DNA from: Paraburkholderia oxyphila NBRC 105797
GTDB lineage: Bacteria > Pseudomonadota > Gammaproteobacteria > Burkholderiales > Burkholderiaceae
Assembly (NCBI RefSeq): GCF_000685075.1
Contig: NZ_BAYD01000011.1
Span: 112,468-176,467 of the forward strand
DNA length: 64,000 bases
Direction: 5' to 3'
The translations under genes were made by a program, and so were the position numbers. Positions 1 through 6,526 of the stretch are shown here, piece after piece. Within the stretch, counting starts at the first letter, position 1. The number at the start of each line of letters is the position of its first letter. The notes beneath the pieces were generated by a model. It was given only the letters and a program-made list of their open reading frames with translations. It searched no databases and was not told the DNA's origin.

Positions 1-235
1 GCATGCGGCTACCGTTGGAGCCATGGATGTACAGATGATCGCCCTCGCGCCAGCACGCCGTGGGAATGCAATGCACACCGTGCTCGTCGGCGAACGCGAC
101 GTGGCACACGTAGGCCGCGTCGAGAATCGCGTACAGTGTATCGCGCTCGTAATGGGCGCGCTCGGCGATGCGGCGCACACGCGTGCGCGGCGACGGCGCC
201 TGACCTTTGGCGGAAACGGTATCGGTCTCGGACAT
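1..235 (-). CDS. Pyridoxamine 5'-phosphate oxidase-family (flavin-binding split barrel) protein, partial
   Basis: The gene runs off the left edge, so only about the first 78 residues are visible. The readable protein begins MSETDTVSAKGQ and contains RIAERAHYERDTLYAILDAA, then a strand-rich stretch with HVAFADEHGVHCIPTACWR and LYIHGSNGSR. This is the N-terminal pattern of the FMN-binding split-barrel family (pyridoxamine 5'-phosphate oxidase-like, 'flavin-nucleotide-binding'). The start at 235 is preferred over an in-frame ATG at 244 because a GAGGAG ribosome-binding site lies about 9 nt upstream of it. These proteins usually bind FMN or heme and their substrate is generally unknown. The C-terminal half cannot be judged. 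Confidence 0.75.
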   Translation of the reverse strand, partial: MSETDTVSAKGQAPSPRTRVRRIAERAHYERDTLYAILDAAYVCHVAFADEHGVHCIPTACWREGDHLYIHGSNGSRM

Positions 236-413
236 CCTCGACATCTCCTCGATTGGGTAGGGATGCCGAGTACGTTAGCGAAGCGGTGGCTCTATGGGTA
301 GACCCAGCAAGGCGCATTCGTCTGGGGCCACGGCGCCAACAGGGAATCGGGGCTCATCCAGACTCGCAAAGGTCGCGTGCCCCACGGTTCTCACCGGGTA
401 CGTGCCACCAGTC

Positions 414-1445
414 TCACTTTCTCGTGCCCGTCTTGCGCGCGGCACGCAGCGGCTTTGCCGGGACGTCGGCAGAGCGGCCTGTGCGCCGCTGCACACGCCG
501 GACCGGCGCCACACCACTGGCATCACCGTCTGCGGCCGCCTGCTTGCGCAGCGCGTCGAGCTCCTGCGCCTGCGCCGCATGCGCCGCGCGCAGCGTCTCC
601 AGACGCCCTTCCTGCAAGCCCGCCTGATGCCGCAGATCGCCAAGCTGGCCTTGCAGCGATTGAATCTCGGCCCGCGCACTCTCTTCAGCCCGCGCGGTGC
701 GTTTGGAGGCCGCCTCCAGATCGCGCTGCAGGCGCGCGTTGCTCGTGCGCTCGCGCTCGATTTCCAGCAGCGCGCGCTTTTCCGCAGCCTGCAAGCGAGT
801 TTCCGCGAGCTCCGCTCCGGCACGAAGCTTGTCGAGCTCGGCGGAAAAGTCGGCGCGTGCCTGCGCGAGCGCGCCGTCGCGCTCGCGGCCATCCTGCTGC
901 AGCCGCTCGACCTCGCTTTCCAGCGCGCCGCGCGTGGCGGCCGCGGCCGCCTGCGCCTGCTCAAGTTCATGAATACGCACCTGCGCCGCGAGCAATGCGG
1001 TGGTGCGTTGTTCCAGCGCCGTCTCCGTGCGCGCGAGATCGCCCTGCACAGCGGCAACGGCCGCCTCGGCATCCTGGCGCGCCTGTTCGACCTCGACGCG
1101 CAGCGCCTCGAGCGAAGCCTGCGCGGCAGCCGTGGCACGCTTCCAGAGCGCGGCCACGAGTTCGCCCGCCGCGCCCTGCAACTCTTCCGGCAAGTCGGCG
1201 TGCTCGATGCGCACGCGGCTTTTCTCCCGTAGCTCCGCCCAGAATTCGGAGAGCACCGCCGTGGGCGTGCCCATGCTGCCCCGGTGCACGAGCTGATAGA
1301 GCCGATTGGCCGTGGGCGTAACGCCGAAGCGGAAGAATAGCAGCGCGCACACTTCCCGGTAGAGCTCGCGGGTCTTGGGGAATTCGCTCTTCAACCGCTC
1401 GATTTCGGCGGTGAGACGGATTTCGTCGAGAGGGGCGTCGGACAT
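414..1445 (-). CDS. KfrA-like DNA-binding protein with long coiled coil
   Basis: 343 residues. Residues about 1-110 (IERLKSEFPKTRELYREVCA, then TPTANRLYQLVHRGSMGTPT) match the KfrA N-terminal DNA-binding domain. From about residue 85 to 300 the chain is an almost unbroken Ala/Glu/Arg/Gln-rich coiled coil, followed by a basic, Lys/Arg-rich tail ending RAARKTGTRK. KfrA proteins of broad-host-range plasmids autoregulate by binding palindromes at their own promoter and form filaments that help partition. Here the gene sits in a chromosomal-looking setting next to unrelated small genes, so a nucleoid-associated or regulatory role is more likely. The AT-rich region just upstream holds a perfect palindrome (1521-1546). 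Family assignment is firm; the role is inference. Confidence 0.85.
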   Translation of the reverse strand: MSDAPLDEIRLTAEIERLKSEFPKTRELYREVCALLFFRFGVTPTANRLYQLVHRGSMGTPTAVLSEFWAELREKSRVRIEHADLPEELQGAAGELVAALWKRATAAAQASLEALRVEVEQARQDAEAAVAAVQGDLARTETALEQRTTALLAAQVRIHELEQAQAAAAATRGALESEVERLQQDGRERDGALAQARADFSAELDKLRAGAELAETRLQAAEKRALLEIERERTSNARLQRDLEAASKRTARAEESARAEIQSLQGQLGDLRHQAGLQEGRLETLRAAHAAQAQELDALRKQAAADGDASGVAPVRRVQRRTGRSADVPAKPLRAARKTGTRK

Positions 1446-1520
1446 GGCATGAGGAGGAAGGATCAGACAATTTGATAATACAACGTAAAACGTTTAATTT
1501 CTACCAAATTCAATCTTAAT

Positions 1521-1546
1521 TTTGACATTATTTTTATAATGTCAAA
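1521..1546. promoter_or_regulatory. Perfect AT-rich palindrome upstream of the kfrA-like gene
   Basis: Arms TTTGACATTAT (1521-1531) and ATAATGTCAAA (1536-1546) with a TTTT loop: 11 of 11 pairs. It lies about 75 nt upstream of the KfrA-like start, in an AT-rich patch (about 1460-1555) that contrasts with the GC-rich surroundings. A second, smaller symmetric element (AACGT/ACGTT) sits near 1483-1495. Since KfrA proteins are autorepressors that bind palindromes, an operator is the simplest reading. A weak terminator for the gene at 1636-1971 is possible but there is no following T tract in that direction. Confidence 0.5.
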
Positions 1547-1635
1547 TTATTAGCCGGGCGATGACGCAGCGCGACGGCGGCCGCCAGAGCAACCAACTGC
1601 CCTGTGCAGCGCGCCAGGCGCCATGGGGGGCTCAG

Positions 1636-1971
1636 TCAGCTTGGCCTACGCGGCATTTTTTTCTTGGGCAAAGGAAGCTCGGCGGCCGTGACCGCTATGA
1701 GACGAGACAGCCACTCGCGGTCGTCGCACCTTTCGCCGGAAAGGAAGAAGCACGGCTTGGCGCCGGCATACGGCGGCCTTTGTGGGAGCGAGCCGGCATG
1801 ATCCTGACCGGCTACGGTGATCTTGACGAAGAGCTCATCATCGCAGACAAGCGCGACCATCTTCCCCTGAAGGAAGAGCCCGTATTCCCCAAACATCTTC
1901 TTTGCAGTGACGGCGCCCGCACCGGTCATCTGCTCGATGACGAAATCAATCGTACTTTGCTGTGTGGCCAT
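1636..1971 (-). CDS. TfoX N-terminal domain protein
   Basis: 111 residues from the ATG at 1971 (MATQQSTIDFVIEQM). The segment AVTAKKMFGEYGLFLQGKMV followed by ALVCDDELFVKIT, a proline-rich PPYAGAKP and a final EWLSRLIAVTAAELPLPK is the TfoX N-terminal-domain fold in single-domain form. Full-length TfoX/Sxy proteins regulate competence in gammaproteobacteria, but stand-alone N-terminal-domain proteins like this are small cytoplasmic proteins of unknown role. An upstream in-frame start adds eleven residues that do not look like the family, so the internal start was chosen. The stop of the neighbouring VOC gene is 11 bases upstream of this start, so the two are probably co-transcribed. Confidence 0.8.
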   Translation of the reverse strand: MATQQSTIDFVIEQMTGAGAVTAKKMFGEYGLFLQGKMVALVCDDELFVKITVAGQDHAGSLPQRPPYAGAKPCFFLSGERCDDREWLSRLIAVTAAELPLPKKKMPRRPS

Positions 1972-1982
1972 TTCAGCGTGGC

Positions 1983-2372
1983 TTACGGGGAAACGGGGGA
2001 GCAAAGCTCAACGAGCGTGCCGTCTGGACAGCGGACGTACGACACCATCTGCCCCCAAGGCTTGAGCAGGGGCTCTTTAATTGAACGAGCGCCGGCGCTG
2101 ACGGCCCGCGCGTGAGCGGCGACCACCGATTCGGTGACGAATGCGATCTCAATGCCCAACGGTTTGTCGGAGGCATCGGCAGCCTCGTAGCCCGTGGGTA
2201 AGTTGCTGCTTCCCAGCTCGTGGGACGCAAAAGCAAATGTTGTTTGGCCAGTCTCAAGTTCACCGTACCCTGACTCGAGGACAAATCGCGCCTTCAGCCC
2301 AAAAGCTTTCTCGAAGAAAGCCAATGAGGCCACCACGTCGCTGACATAGACGATGGTGTAGCCAGATTTCAT
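1983..2372 (-). CDS. VOC-family (glyoxalase/bleomycin-resistance-like) protein
   Basis: 129 residues. The order is typical of the VOC fold: GYTIVYVSDVVASLAFFEKA at the N-terminus, a mid-section ASDKPLGIEIAFVTESVVAA, and WGQMVSYVRCPDGTLVELCS at the C-terminus, where the final Glu is in the usual metal-ligand position. The start at 2372 (MKSGYT) is supported by AAGGA about 7 nt upstream; an upstream in-frame start would add 19 non-family residues. Substrate cannot be told; members include dioxygenases, isomerases and antibiotic-binding proteins. It probably forms a two-gene unit with the TfoX-N gene downstream. Confidence 0.82.
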   Translation of the reverse strand: MKSGYTIVYVSDVVASLAFFEKAFGLKARFVLESGYGELETGQTTFAFASHELGSSNLPTGYEAADASDKPLGIEIAFVTESVVAAHARAVSAGARSIKEPLLKPWGQMVSYVRCPDGTLVELCSPVSP

Positions 2373-2529
2373 AAGCAGTCCTTTATCGAAACCCGTTGAG
2401 ACAGCAAGCCATTGAGAATAACGCTTCAAGAACTATCTTCGAGAATCGCAACGCCCTGATTTCGCGCGTCAGGCCGGTTGCCTTGGCGCGCTCATCACAA
2501 ACGAACGTTTTCAAGAAGAAGGAAACCGC

Positions 2530-2589
2530 ATGCCCCGCCGTTCGATCCTCTCCGCCGCCGAGCGTGACAGCCTCCTGGCGTTGCCTCAT
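2530..2589 (+). mobile_element. 5' fragment of a Tn3-family transposase gene (tnpA')
   Basis: The plus strand at 2530 reads MPRRSILSAAERDSLLALP, the characteristic first residues of Tn3-family TnpA transposases, with an AAGGA ribosome-binding site 7 nt upstream. Homology stops abruptly after about 20 codons; the next codons (HTAAIGRV) are unrelated to TnpA. The sequence immediately beyond is the broken 3' end of the tssJ remnant on the opposite strand. I see no 38-bp Tn3 terminal repeat or resolvase nearby. This is a relic of a transposon that was deleted together with part of the T6SS locus. The recognition rests on a short stretch. Confidence 0.65.
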
Positions 2590-2945
2590 ACCGCTGCTAT
2601 CGGCAGGGTAACTGCAATCGGAGCGCTGACGAGGAACCGTGGGAATGAGCAACGGCCATCTGACTGCAATTGCGCATAATTCAGTTGTGCGAATGTTGTC
2701 GCATCCTTGAGCTGGTAGAAGCGAACGACCGTCGAGAGGGATTGCCCCTTAGCGTCCGAGTTGACCGACGCCCGGCCGGTGAGATCTACATTCATTGTCT
2801 TGACCTGGGTCGTGAACGCCCACTTCGCGGCAGCTACGGTTGCATCGCCGACCGACTGCGCAACCCCGCAACCGCCAATGAACTGCGTTGCCAGTATCGC
2901 GATTGCGAAACCTGCCCGATGTGCGGTTTTTTTCTTTTTATTCAT
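2586..2945 (-). pseudogene. tssJ: Truncated TssJ (T6SS outer-membrane lipoprotein)
   Basis: TssJ is the outer-membrane lipoprotein of the TssJLM membrane complex. Here the signal peptide is intact: MNKKKKTAHRAG, a hydrophobic run FAIAILATQFIGG and the lipobox cysteine in GGC. The family-typical QSVGDATVAAAKWAFTTQVK and STVVRFYQLKDATTFAQLNY follow, but after about residue 95 the sequence leaves the family (RCSFPRFLVSAPIAVTLPI) and stops at 119 residues, where TssJ is normally 150-190. The second half of the beta sandwich, including the loop that contacts TssM, is missing. The break lies within about 40 bases of the Tn3 tnpA relic. Probably non-functional. Confidence 0.75.
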
Positions 2946-2973
2946 TTTGAGGATGCCCTTTTTGTGCTGTTCT

Positions 2974-3213
2974 TCATGCATGTGCGCCCGCCGCCCCGTT
3001 CCAGCGGCCGAGCTGGACGCGCGTCACGCGCGCCTGCACGCCGCTCGCAGACCTGGCCGGCGCTTCCAGCTGTACCGTATATCCCAGACTCGTCTGGCGT
3101 GTTTCCAGCGTGGGCGGCGGCATGAGCTCTGGCCGCACATGCATTTCCAGGTCGGCTTCGCTTTCGTAGCCCAGATAGAAGCGCAACAGCGCCATGATTT
3201 CCCGATGGGCGGA
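2974..3213 (-). pseudogene. TssG C-terminal fragment, fused in frame to the TssM remnant
   Basis: From about 3213 the frame no longer resembles TssM. It reads HREIMALLRFYLGYESEADL, then PELMPPPTLETRQTSLGYTV and ends VTRVQLGRWNGAAGAHA. The pattern 'LLRFYLGYE ... P.LG.T.LGY ... L' is that of the C-terminal end of TssG, a baseplate wedge protein. The fragment is about 80 residues of an expected 300-plus, and no other part of tssG is in the window. The join to the TssM piece is in frame, making a nonsensical chimera. The TssG assignment is from memory of the family's C-terminal motif and is moderately certain. Confidence 0.5.
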
Positions 3214-4172
3214 TTGCCATTCGAGCCGCGTGCCGGCTTTCTGCGGCTCGCTGGAGGGCCATGTCATCGGGCTCCACGTTTCGACCTGGTTGTAGTAGTG
3301 CAGTGCCTGCCCGTCGAGCGTGAGCAGCGTGTCGGTCACACCGGGCGTCGGCACGGGTTTAAGGCTGAATACGTACTGCGGCTCACCCTGGGCAAGCAGG
3401 TGGCCAGCCACTTGCTGCAGGGTGTTAATGGCCTTCAGGAACGCTGGATCAAACGCGATCGCCGTGCTGCCCCCAGCGCCGCCAGAGGTCGCGATCCACT
3501 GGTCACCCTGCAGTTGCAGGGCGCCGGCAAGCTGCGTGGACAGGAACGTGTTGATGAGGCCGCCCTGGGGTCGCAGAAAGCGCGCGAGCTCGGGCAACGA
3601 CGCGTCATTGGTCGTACTCGCAAACGGATATCGGTGCCGGCGGTCAGCGAGGCAAGCGTCTGGTCCGGGTACTTGTGGCCGACCGAATCGAGAATGCCCT
3701 GGTAGATCGTGTCCTCCGAATTCTTCACGCCGATGATGGCGAGGAGCGTCTGGCGCGCGCTGCCCACGAGGTCCTCGCGCGGCTGGATGCGCCAATCCGG
3801 ATGTGTCGGAAAGTGCTGGGCCCAGAAGCCCATCAGCTGCGCAGAGTAGTCGAGCTTTTCACCGGGCCGAAGGCCAGTGTCGATGTTCCAGTGATGCTCG
3901 AGTTGCGGTGTCAGGAAGGCCGCTTCGGCACGTTGCGGTTCGGCCATCATGAGGTAGGTTTTGAGCGCCTGCTGGCCGTCCTGCGCCATCTGGCTGCTCT
4001 GGGTGTCGATCTGGGCGGTCTGCATCTGGCCGAGATCAACGAGCTGACCTTCGAGGTCTTGCTGGACTGGCGAGACGAGCAACGGGCGCGCGGCGCGCGC
4101 ATAGGGCGTCCACAACGCATCGAGCACGGCCCTGTCGTGATTGAGCCCGAAGCCGATCTGAAGCACAGGCAT
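3214..4172 (-). pseudogene. TssM (IcmF) remnant with internal deletion and frameshift
   Basis: Two separate parts of TssM, the inner-membrane T6SS protein of about 1,200 residues, are joined here. Part one (4172 to about 3630) reads MPVLQIGFGLNHDRAVLDAL, ALKTYLMMAEPQRAEAAFL, LEHHW and YPDQTLASLTAGTDIR, the periplasmic core. Part two (about 3633 to 3214) resumes in another frame with RYPFASTTNDASLPELARFL and FLSTQLAGALQLQ, then TLLTLDGQALHYYNQVETW, from much nearer the C-terminus. The intervening few hundred residues and the whole N-terminal half with its membrane helices and nucleotide-binding motif are missing. The join at 3625-3630 changes frame. No functional TssM can be made from this gene. 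Confidence 0.75.
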
Positions 4173-4185
4173 TCGTTTCCATGGT

Positions 4186-4641
4186 TTAACTGGGCATACA
4201 GCCGGCCATGGATCCTGGTTGCGGGCACGATGCAATAGCGACGAGCGTCGGCAGCCACACACGCAGGGAGATCGGCTTGGGAAATTCGATTTCCAGGAAA
4301 ACAGGGATGGGCCAGGACATCGTAGTACTTTGACTATTCACGTTCGAAATACGCTCGATGAAACCCGAGATTTTTTTCGGGACTCCATCGTCTGGCACGA
4401 TGGTAAAAACCGCGTCGAGATTCAGATAGTCGGCGCGGGCAAGCTGCTGCGCATGGGTCGCGACAATGCGCAACTCGGTCGGCGCACCCATGATTTCCGT
4501 CGCCTGGAACTCCACGACCGAAAGCCCCTTCGCGCTCTCCGTTCCCGGCACGTCCAGGAAATACGCCTGCCGCCCCGGTATGGCGGTCAACTTGTTGATG
4601 AACTCTTTTGCTGATCCTGCTTCGTCAAACAGGCTTGCCAT
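4186..4641 (-). pseudogene. VgrG (TssI) N-terminal fragment
   Basis: Starting at 4641 with GAGGAG about 9 nt upstream, the frame reads PGRQAYFLDVPGTESAKGLS, then APTELRIVATHAQQLARADY and FTIVPDDGVPKKISGFIERI. This is the first beta-domain of the T6SS spike protein VgrG. Homology stops at about residue 101 (near 4339); the remaining 50 residues (STTMSWPIPVFLEIEFPK and on) fit no T6SS protein I know, and the frame ends at 151 residues where VgrG needs 600 or more. Only the tip of the first gp27-like domain remains. The stretch between 4173 and 4338 is unexplained filler between the vgrG' and tssM' pieces. Confidence 0.65.
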
Positions 4642-4900
4642 CTTCGCCGACTCCTCACCCGATTAGCACTGCATCGAAATCGATATGCGCAGGGAATATC
4701 GTTGCGCGTGCAATAGTGGAGAATGGACATTACCCGCCTACCTGCCGCGGGTGAAGGGGCGAAGGTAATAAACATCAAGCCATATCGAGTGTTCATTGTT
4801 CGTGGTCAGTCACTGTCAATTGGTCATTCACCAATGTGGTTTTGAGATGAAATGCGTGTTAAACATGCCCGGTTATGCGATGCCGATCAAGACCTGAACA

Positions 4901-5485
4901 ATGAGCGCAAGCTTCCAGAACAGCACGCAGCGAAACAGCACAGCGGCAACGCCCGGGTCATCTGAGTCGCAGGTGAGCTCGCCCGTGCGCGTGGATCCGC
5001 TATGTACGTTACGCATTGATCACGACGTCGCTGCGATCGACCGGATGCTCAGCCGTCAGATCGATGCGATCCTTCATCATCCTGCTTTCCAGGCTCTCGA
5101 ATCCGTGTGGCGAGGTCTGCAGTTCCTGGTGGATCGCACGGACTTTCGCGGTGACGTCAGAGTGTGCATCGAGGTGCTGGACGTCTCGAAGGAGGTCCTG
5201 CGCCAGGACTTCGAGGACGCGCCAGAACCCATCCAGAGCGGCCTGTACCAGCACACGTACGTCCAGGAATACGACACGCCCGGTGCGTGGCCGGTCTCGG
5301 CCGTCATCGCGAACTACGAGTTCGACGCCGGTGCACAGGACATTGCCATGCTGCGCAATCTGTCGAAGGTGGCCGCCGCCGCACACATGCCGGTGATCGG
5401 ATCGGTTTCGCCAGCCTTCTTCAGTCGCACCTCAATGGAGGACGTGGCGGGCATACGCGACCTCTCCGGTCACTTCGAGCGCGCA
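4901..5485 (+). pseudogene. TssC-like (sheath large subunit) fragment
   Basis: From about 4985 the frame is a clear TssC relative: AIDRMLSRQIDAILHHPAFQ, then ALESVWRGLQFLVDRTDF, IEVLDVSKEVLRQDFEDAPE, LSKVAAAAHMPVIGSV and GIRDLSGHFERA. It aligns residue for residue with about residues 75-245 of the intact TssC at 8205-9749, but many substitutions show it is a divergent paralog, not a recent duplicate. The first 28 residues are Ser/Thr/Gln-rich and not family-like. Homology ends at HFERA (about 5485); everything C-terminal, including the sheath-forming strands, is missing, and sequence resembling another T6SS gene follows in a different frame. Confidence 0.7.
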
Positions 5486-5691
5486 TCCGTGCGATTGACG
5501 GGCGTCTGGAGCGCGCCATGGGCGGCGTCACACCGGAGCGCTCGGGCCCAGTGGTGGTGAGCCCGTCGCGCTGGCGCAGACGGTCGCTGTCACCGCTCGC
5601 GTGGGTGGTCATTGCGTGCATTGTGACCGGCCTCGTCTGGCTCGCCATCGACCGGTGGCTGCTGTCGTCGATAGCCGGTATGGGACGGTGA
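5486..5691 (+). pseudogene. TssL (DotU)-like C-terminal fragment
   Basis: Directly after the TssC-like piece, the next frame reads RARIRAIDGRLERAMGG, a short linker, then RRSLSPLAWVVIACIVTGLV WLAIDRWLLSSIAGMGR (shown in two parts) and a stop at 5689-5691. A short helix, a disordered linker and a single transmembrane helix close to the C-terminus is the end of TssL/DotU. The intact TssL at 10950-11681 ends the same way. There is no start codon or cytoplasmic domain. The tssE start lies only 7 bases downstream of the stop, the spacing expected of an ancestral tssL-tssE order. The assignment rests on topology and gene order, so it is tentative. Confidence 0.45.
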
Positions 5692-5698
5692 GGCAGTG

Positions 5699-6130
5699 AT
5701 GCGTACAGGACCAGGACTCTTCGAGCGGATCACGGGACATTTTGCCGATGGGGCGGTCGTGAAGGATTTCACGCCGGAGGATCAGACGTTTCTTTCGGTG
5801 CGGGATAACATCGAGCGGATCCTGAACAGCCGGCGTGGCTCACTCGCTCACCTGCCCGATTTCGGGCTCGACGATCTGTCGGAGATCTACCGGCATCTGC
5901 CCTCGTCAACACACCGGTTGCGCAATGCCATCGAGTCGACGCTGCTCAGGTATGAGCCGCGCCTGAAGATGATTGAAATCGAAGTGCAGACCCCGGAGCC
6001 CGGCATCATGGTGAGCTTCACGATGAAATGCCACCTCCGCAAGGAAGGGCTGGTGCGCTTTGACACGGTATTCACACCGGATGGCAGGACGCGCCTGAAG
6101 TTACTGCAGACGGCGCTCGATCAGTATTGA
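5699..6130 (+). CDS. tssE: T6SS baseplate protein TssE (gp25-like)
   Basis: 143 residues, full length for the family. TssE is the T6SS counterpart of phage T4 gp25 and joins the baseplate wedge to the sheath. Typical features are GLFERITGHFADG near the N-terminus, VRDNIERILNSRRGSLAHL with the conserved RxG-type segment, PDFGLDDLSEIYR, and the beta-rich C-terminal half (LKMIEIEVQTPEPGIMVSFT). A GTG at 5696 is in frame immediately before the ATG used. The gene follows the tssL' fragment with 7 bases between them and precedes the PAAR gene, so it is the first intact gene after the scrapyard. It appears undamaged. Confidence 0.92.
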   Translation: MRTGPGLFERITGHFADGAVVKDFTPEDQTFLSVRDNIERILNSRRGSLAHLPDFGLDDLSEIYRHLPSSTHRLRNAIESTLLRYEPRLKMIEIEVQTPEPGIMVSFTMKCHLRKEGLVRFDTVFTPDGRTRLKLLQTALDQY

Positions 6131-6169
6131 CGCGGTACGGATCATTTTCAACCCACGAGGAAAAATGGC

Positions 6170-6445
6170 ATGGCAACGATGCTGGCAGTCAAGGGCAACA
6201 GGACGACGACCGGAGGGGTGGTGCTGGACGGCGACGAGTCGTTCTCGGACGAGAACGGGGCGCTCGCGCCGGATGGTGGAATGGCTTCCTGCGGGCGCTG
6301 TGGACACAACGGCCCGATGTTGGGCACGGCAAAAAACTGGGGGCTGTCCGGCACGACGGCTGTCAAGGACAACGACATCGTGGCCTGTCAATGCCCGCGC
6401 GGCGAGAACCGCGTGATTGCTCGCTCCGGGTTCTACGACGAGTAG
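6170..6445 (+). CDS. PAAR-domain spike-tip protein
   Basis: 91 residues, the size of a bare PAAR protein without an effector extension. PAAR proteins cap the VgrG spike of the T6SS and carry or recruit effectors. The sequence begins MATMLAVKGNRTTTGGVVLD and has the repeating Gly-rich beta turns and the cysteine pairs CGRCG and CQC that, with histidines, can bind the tip metal ion. GAGGAAAA lies about 10 nt upstream of the start. It is 39 bases downstream of tssE in the same direction and converges with tssA. With vgrG here reduced to a fragment, this tip would need a VgrG from elsewhere in the genome. Confidence 0.88.
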   Translation: MATMLAVKGNRTTTGGVVLDGDESFSDENGALAPDGGMASCGRCGHNGPMLGTAKNWGLSGTTAVKDNDIVACQCPRGENRVIARSGFYDE

Positions 6446-6526
6446 TCCGGGGCCGGCCATCAGGTGATCGCGCGATCATACTTGCTGTCGAGCGCCTTCG
6501 CCGATCGCGCTTCATGGCCGGCAAGC

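Noticed and set aside
1521..1546. Palindrome as transcription terminator of the TfoX-N gene
   Set aside because: AT-only stem and no T tract in the direction of that gene; an operator fits better.
2383..2652. 89-codon minus-strand frame and a 71-codon plus-strand frame overlapping the Tn3 relic
   Set aside because: They cross the tssJ/tnpA break point and have no family resemblance; the short tnpA' start explains the coding signal on the plus strand.
4901..5560. Possibility that the TssC-like 219-codon frame is a functional short sheath protein
   Set aside because: It ends in out-of-frame sequence that resembles TssL in another frame and lacks the whole C-terminal half.
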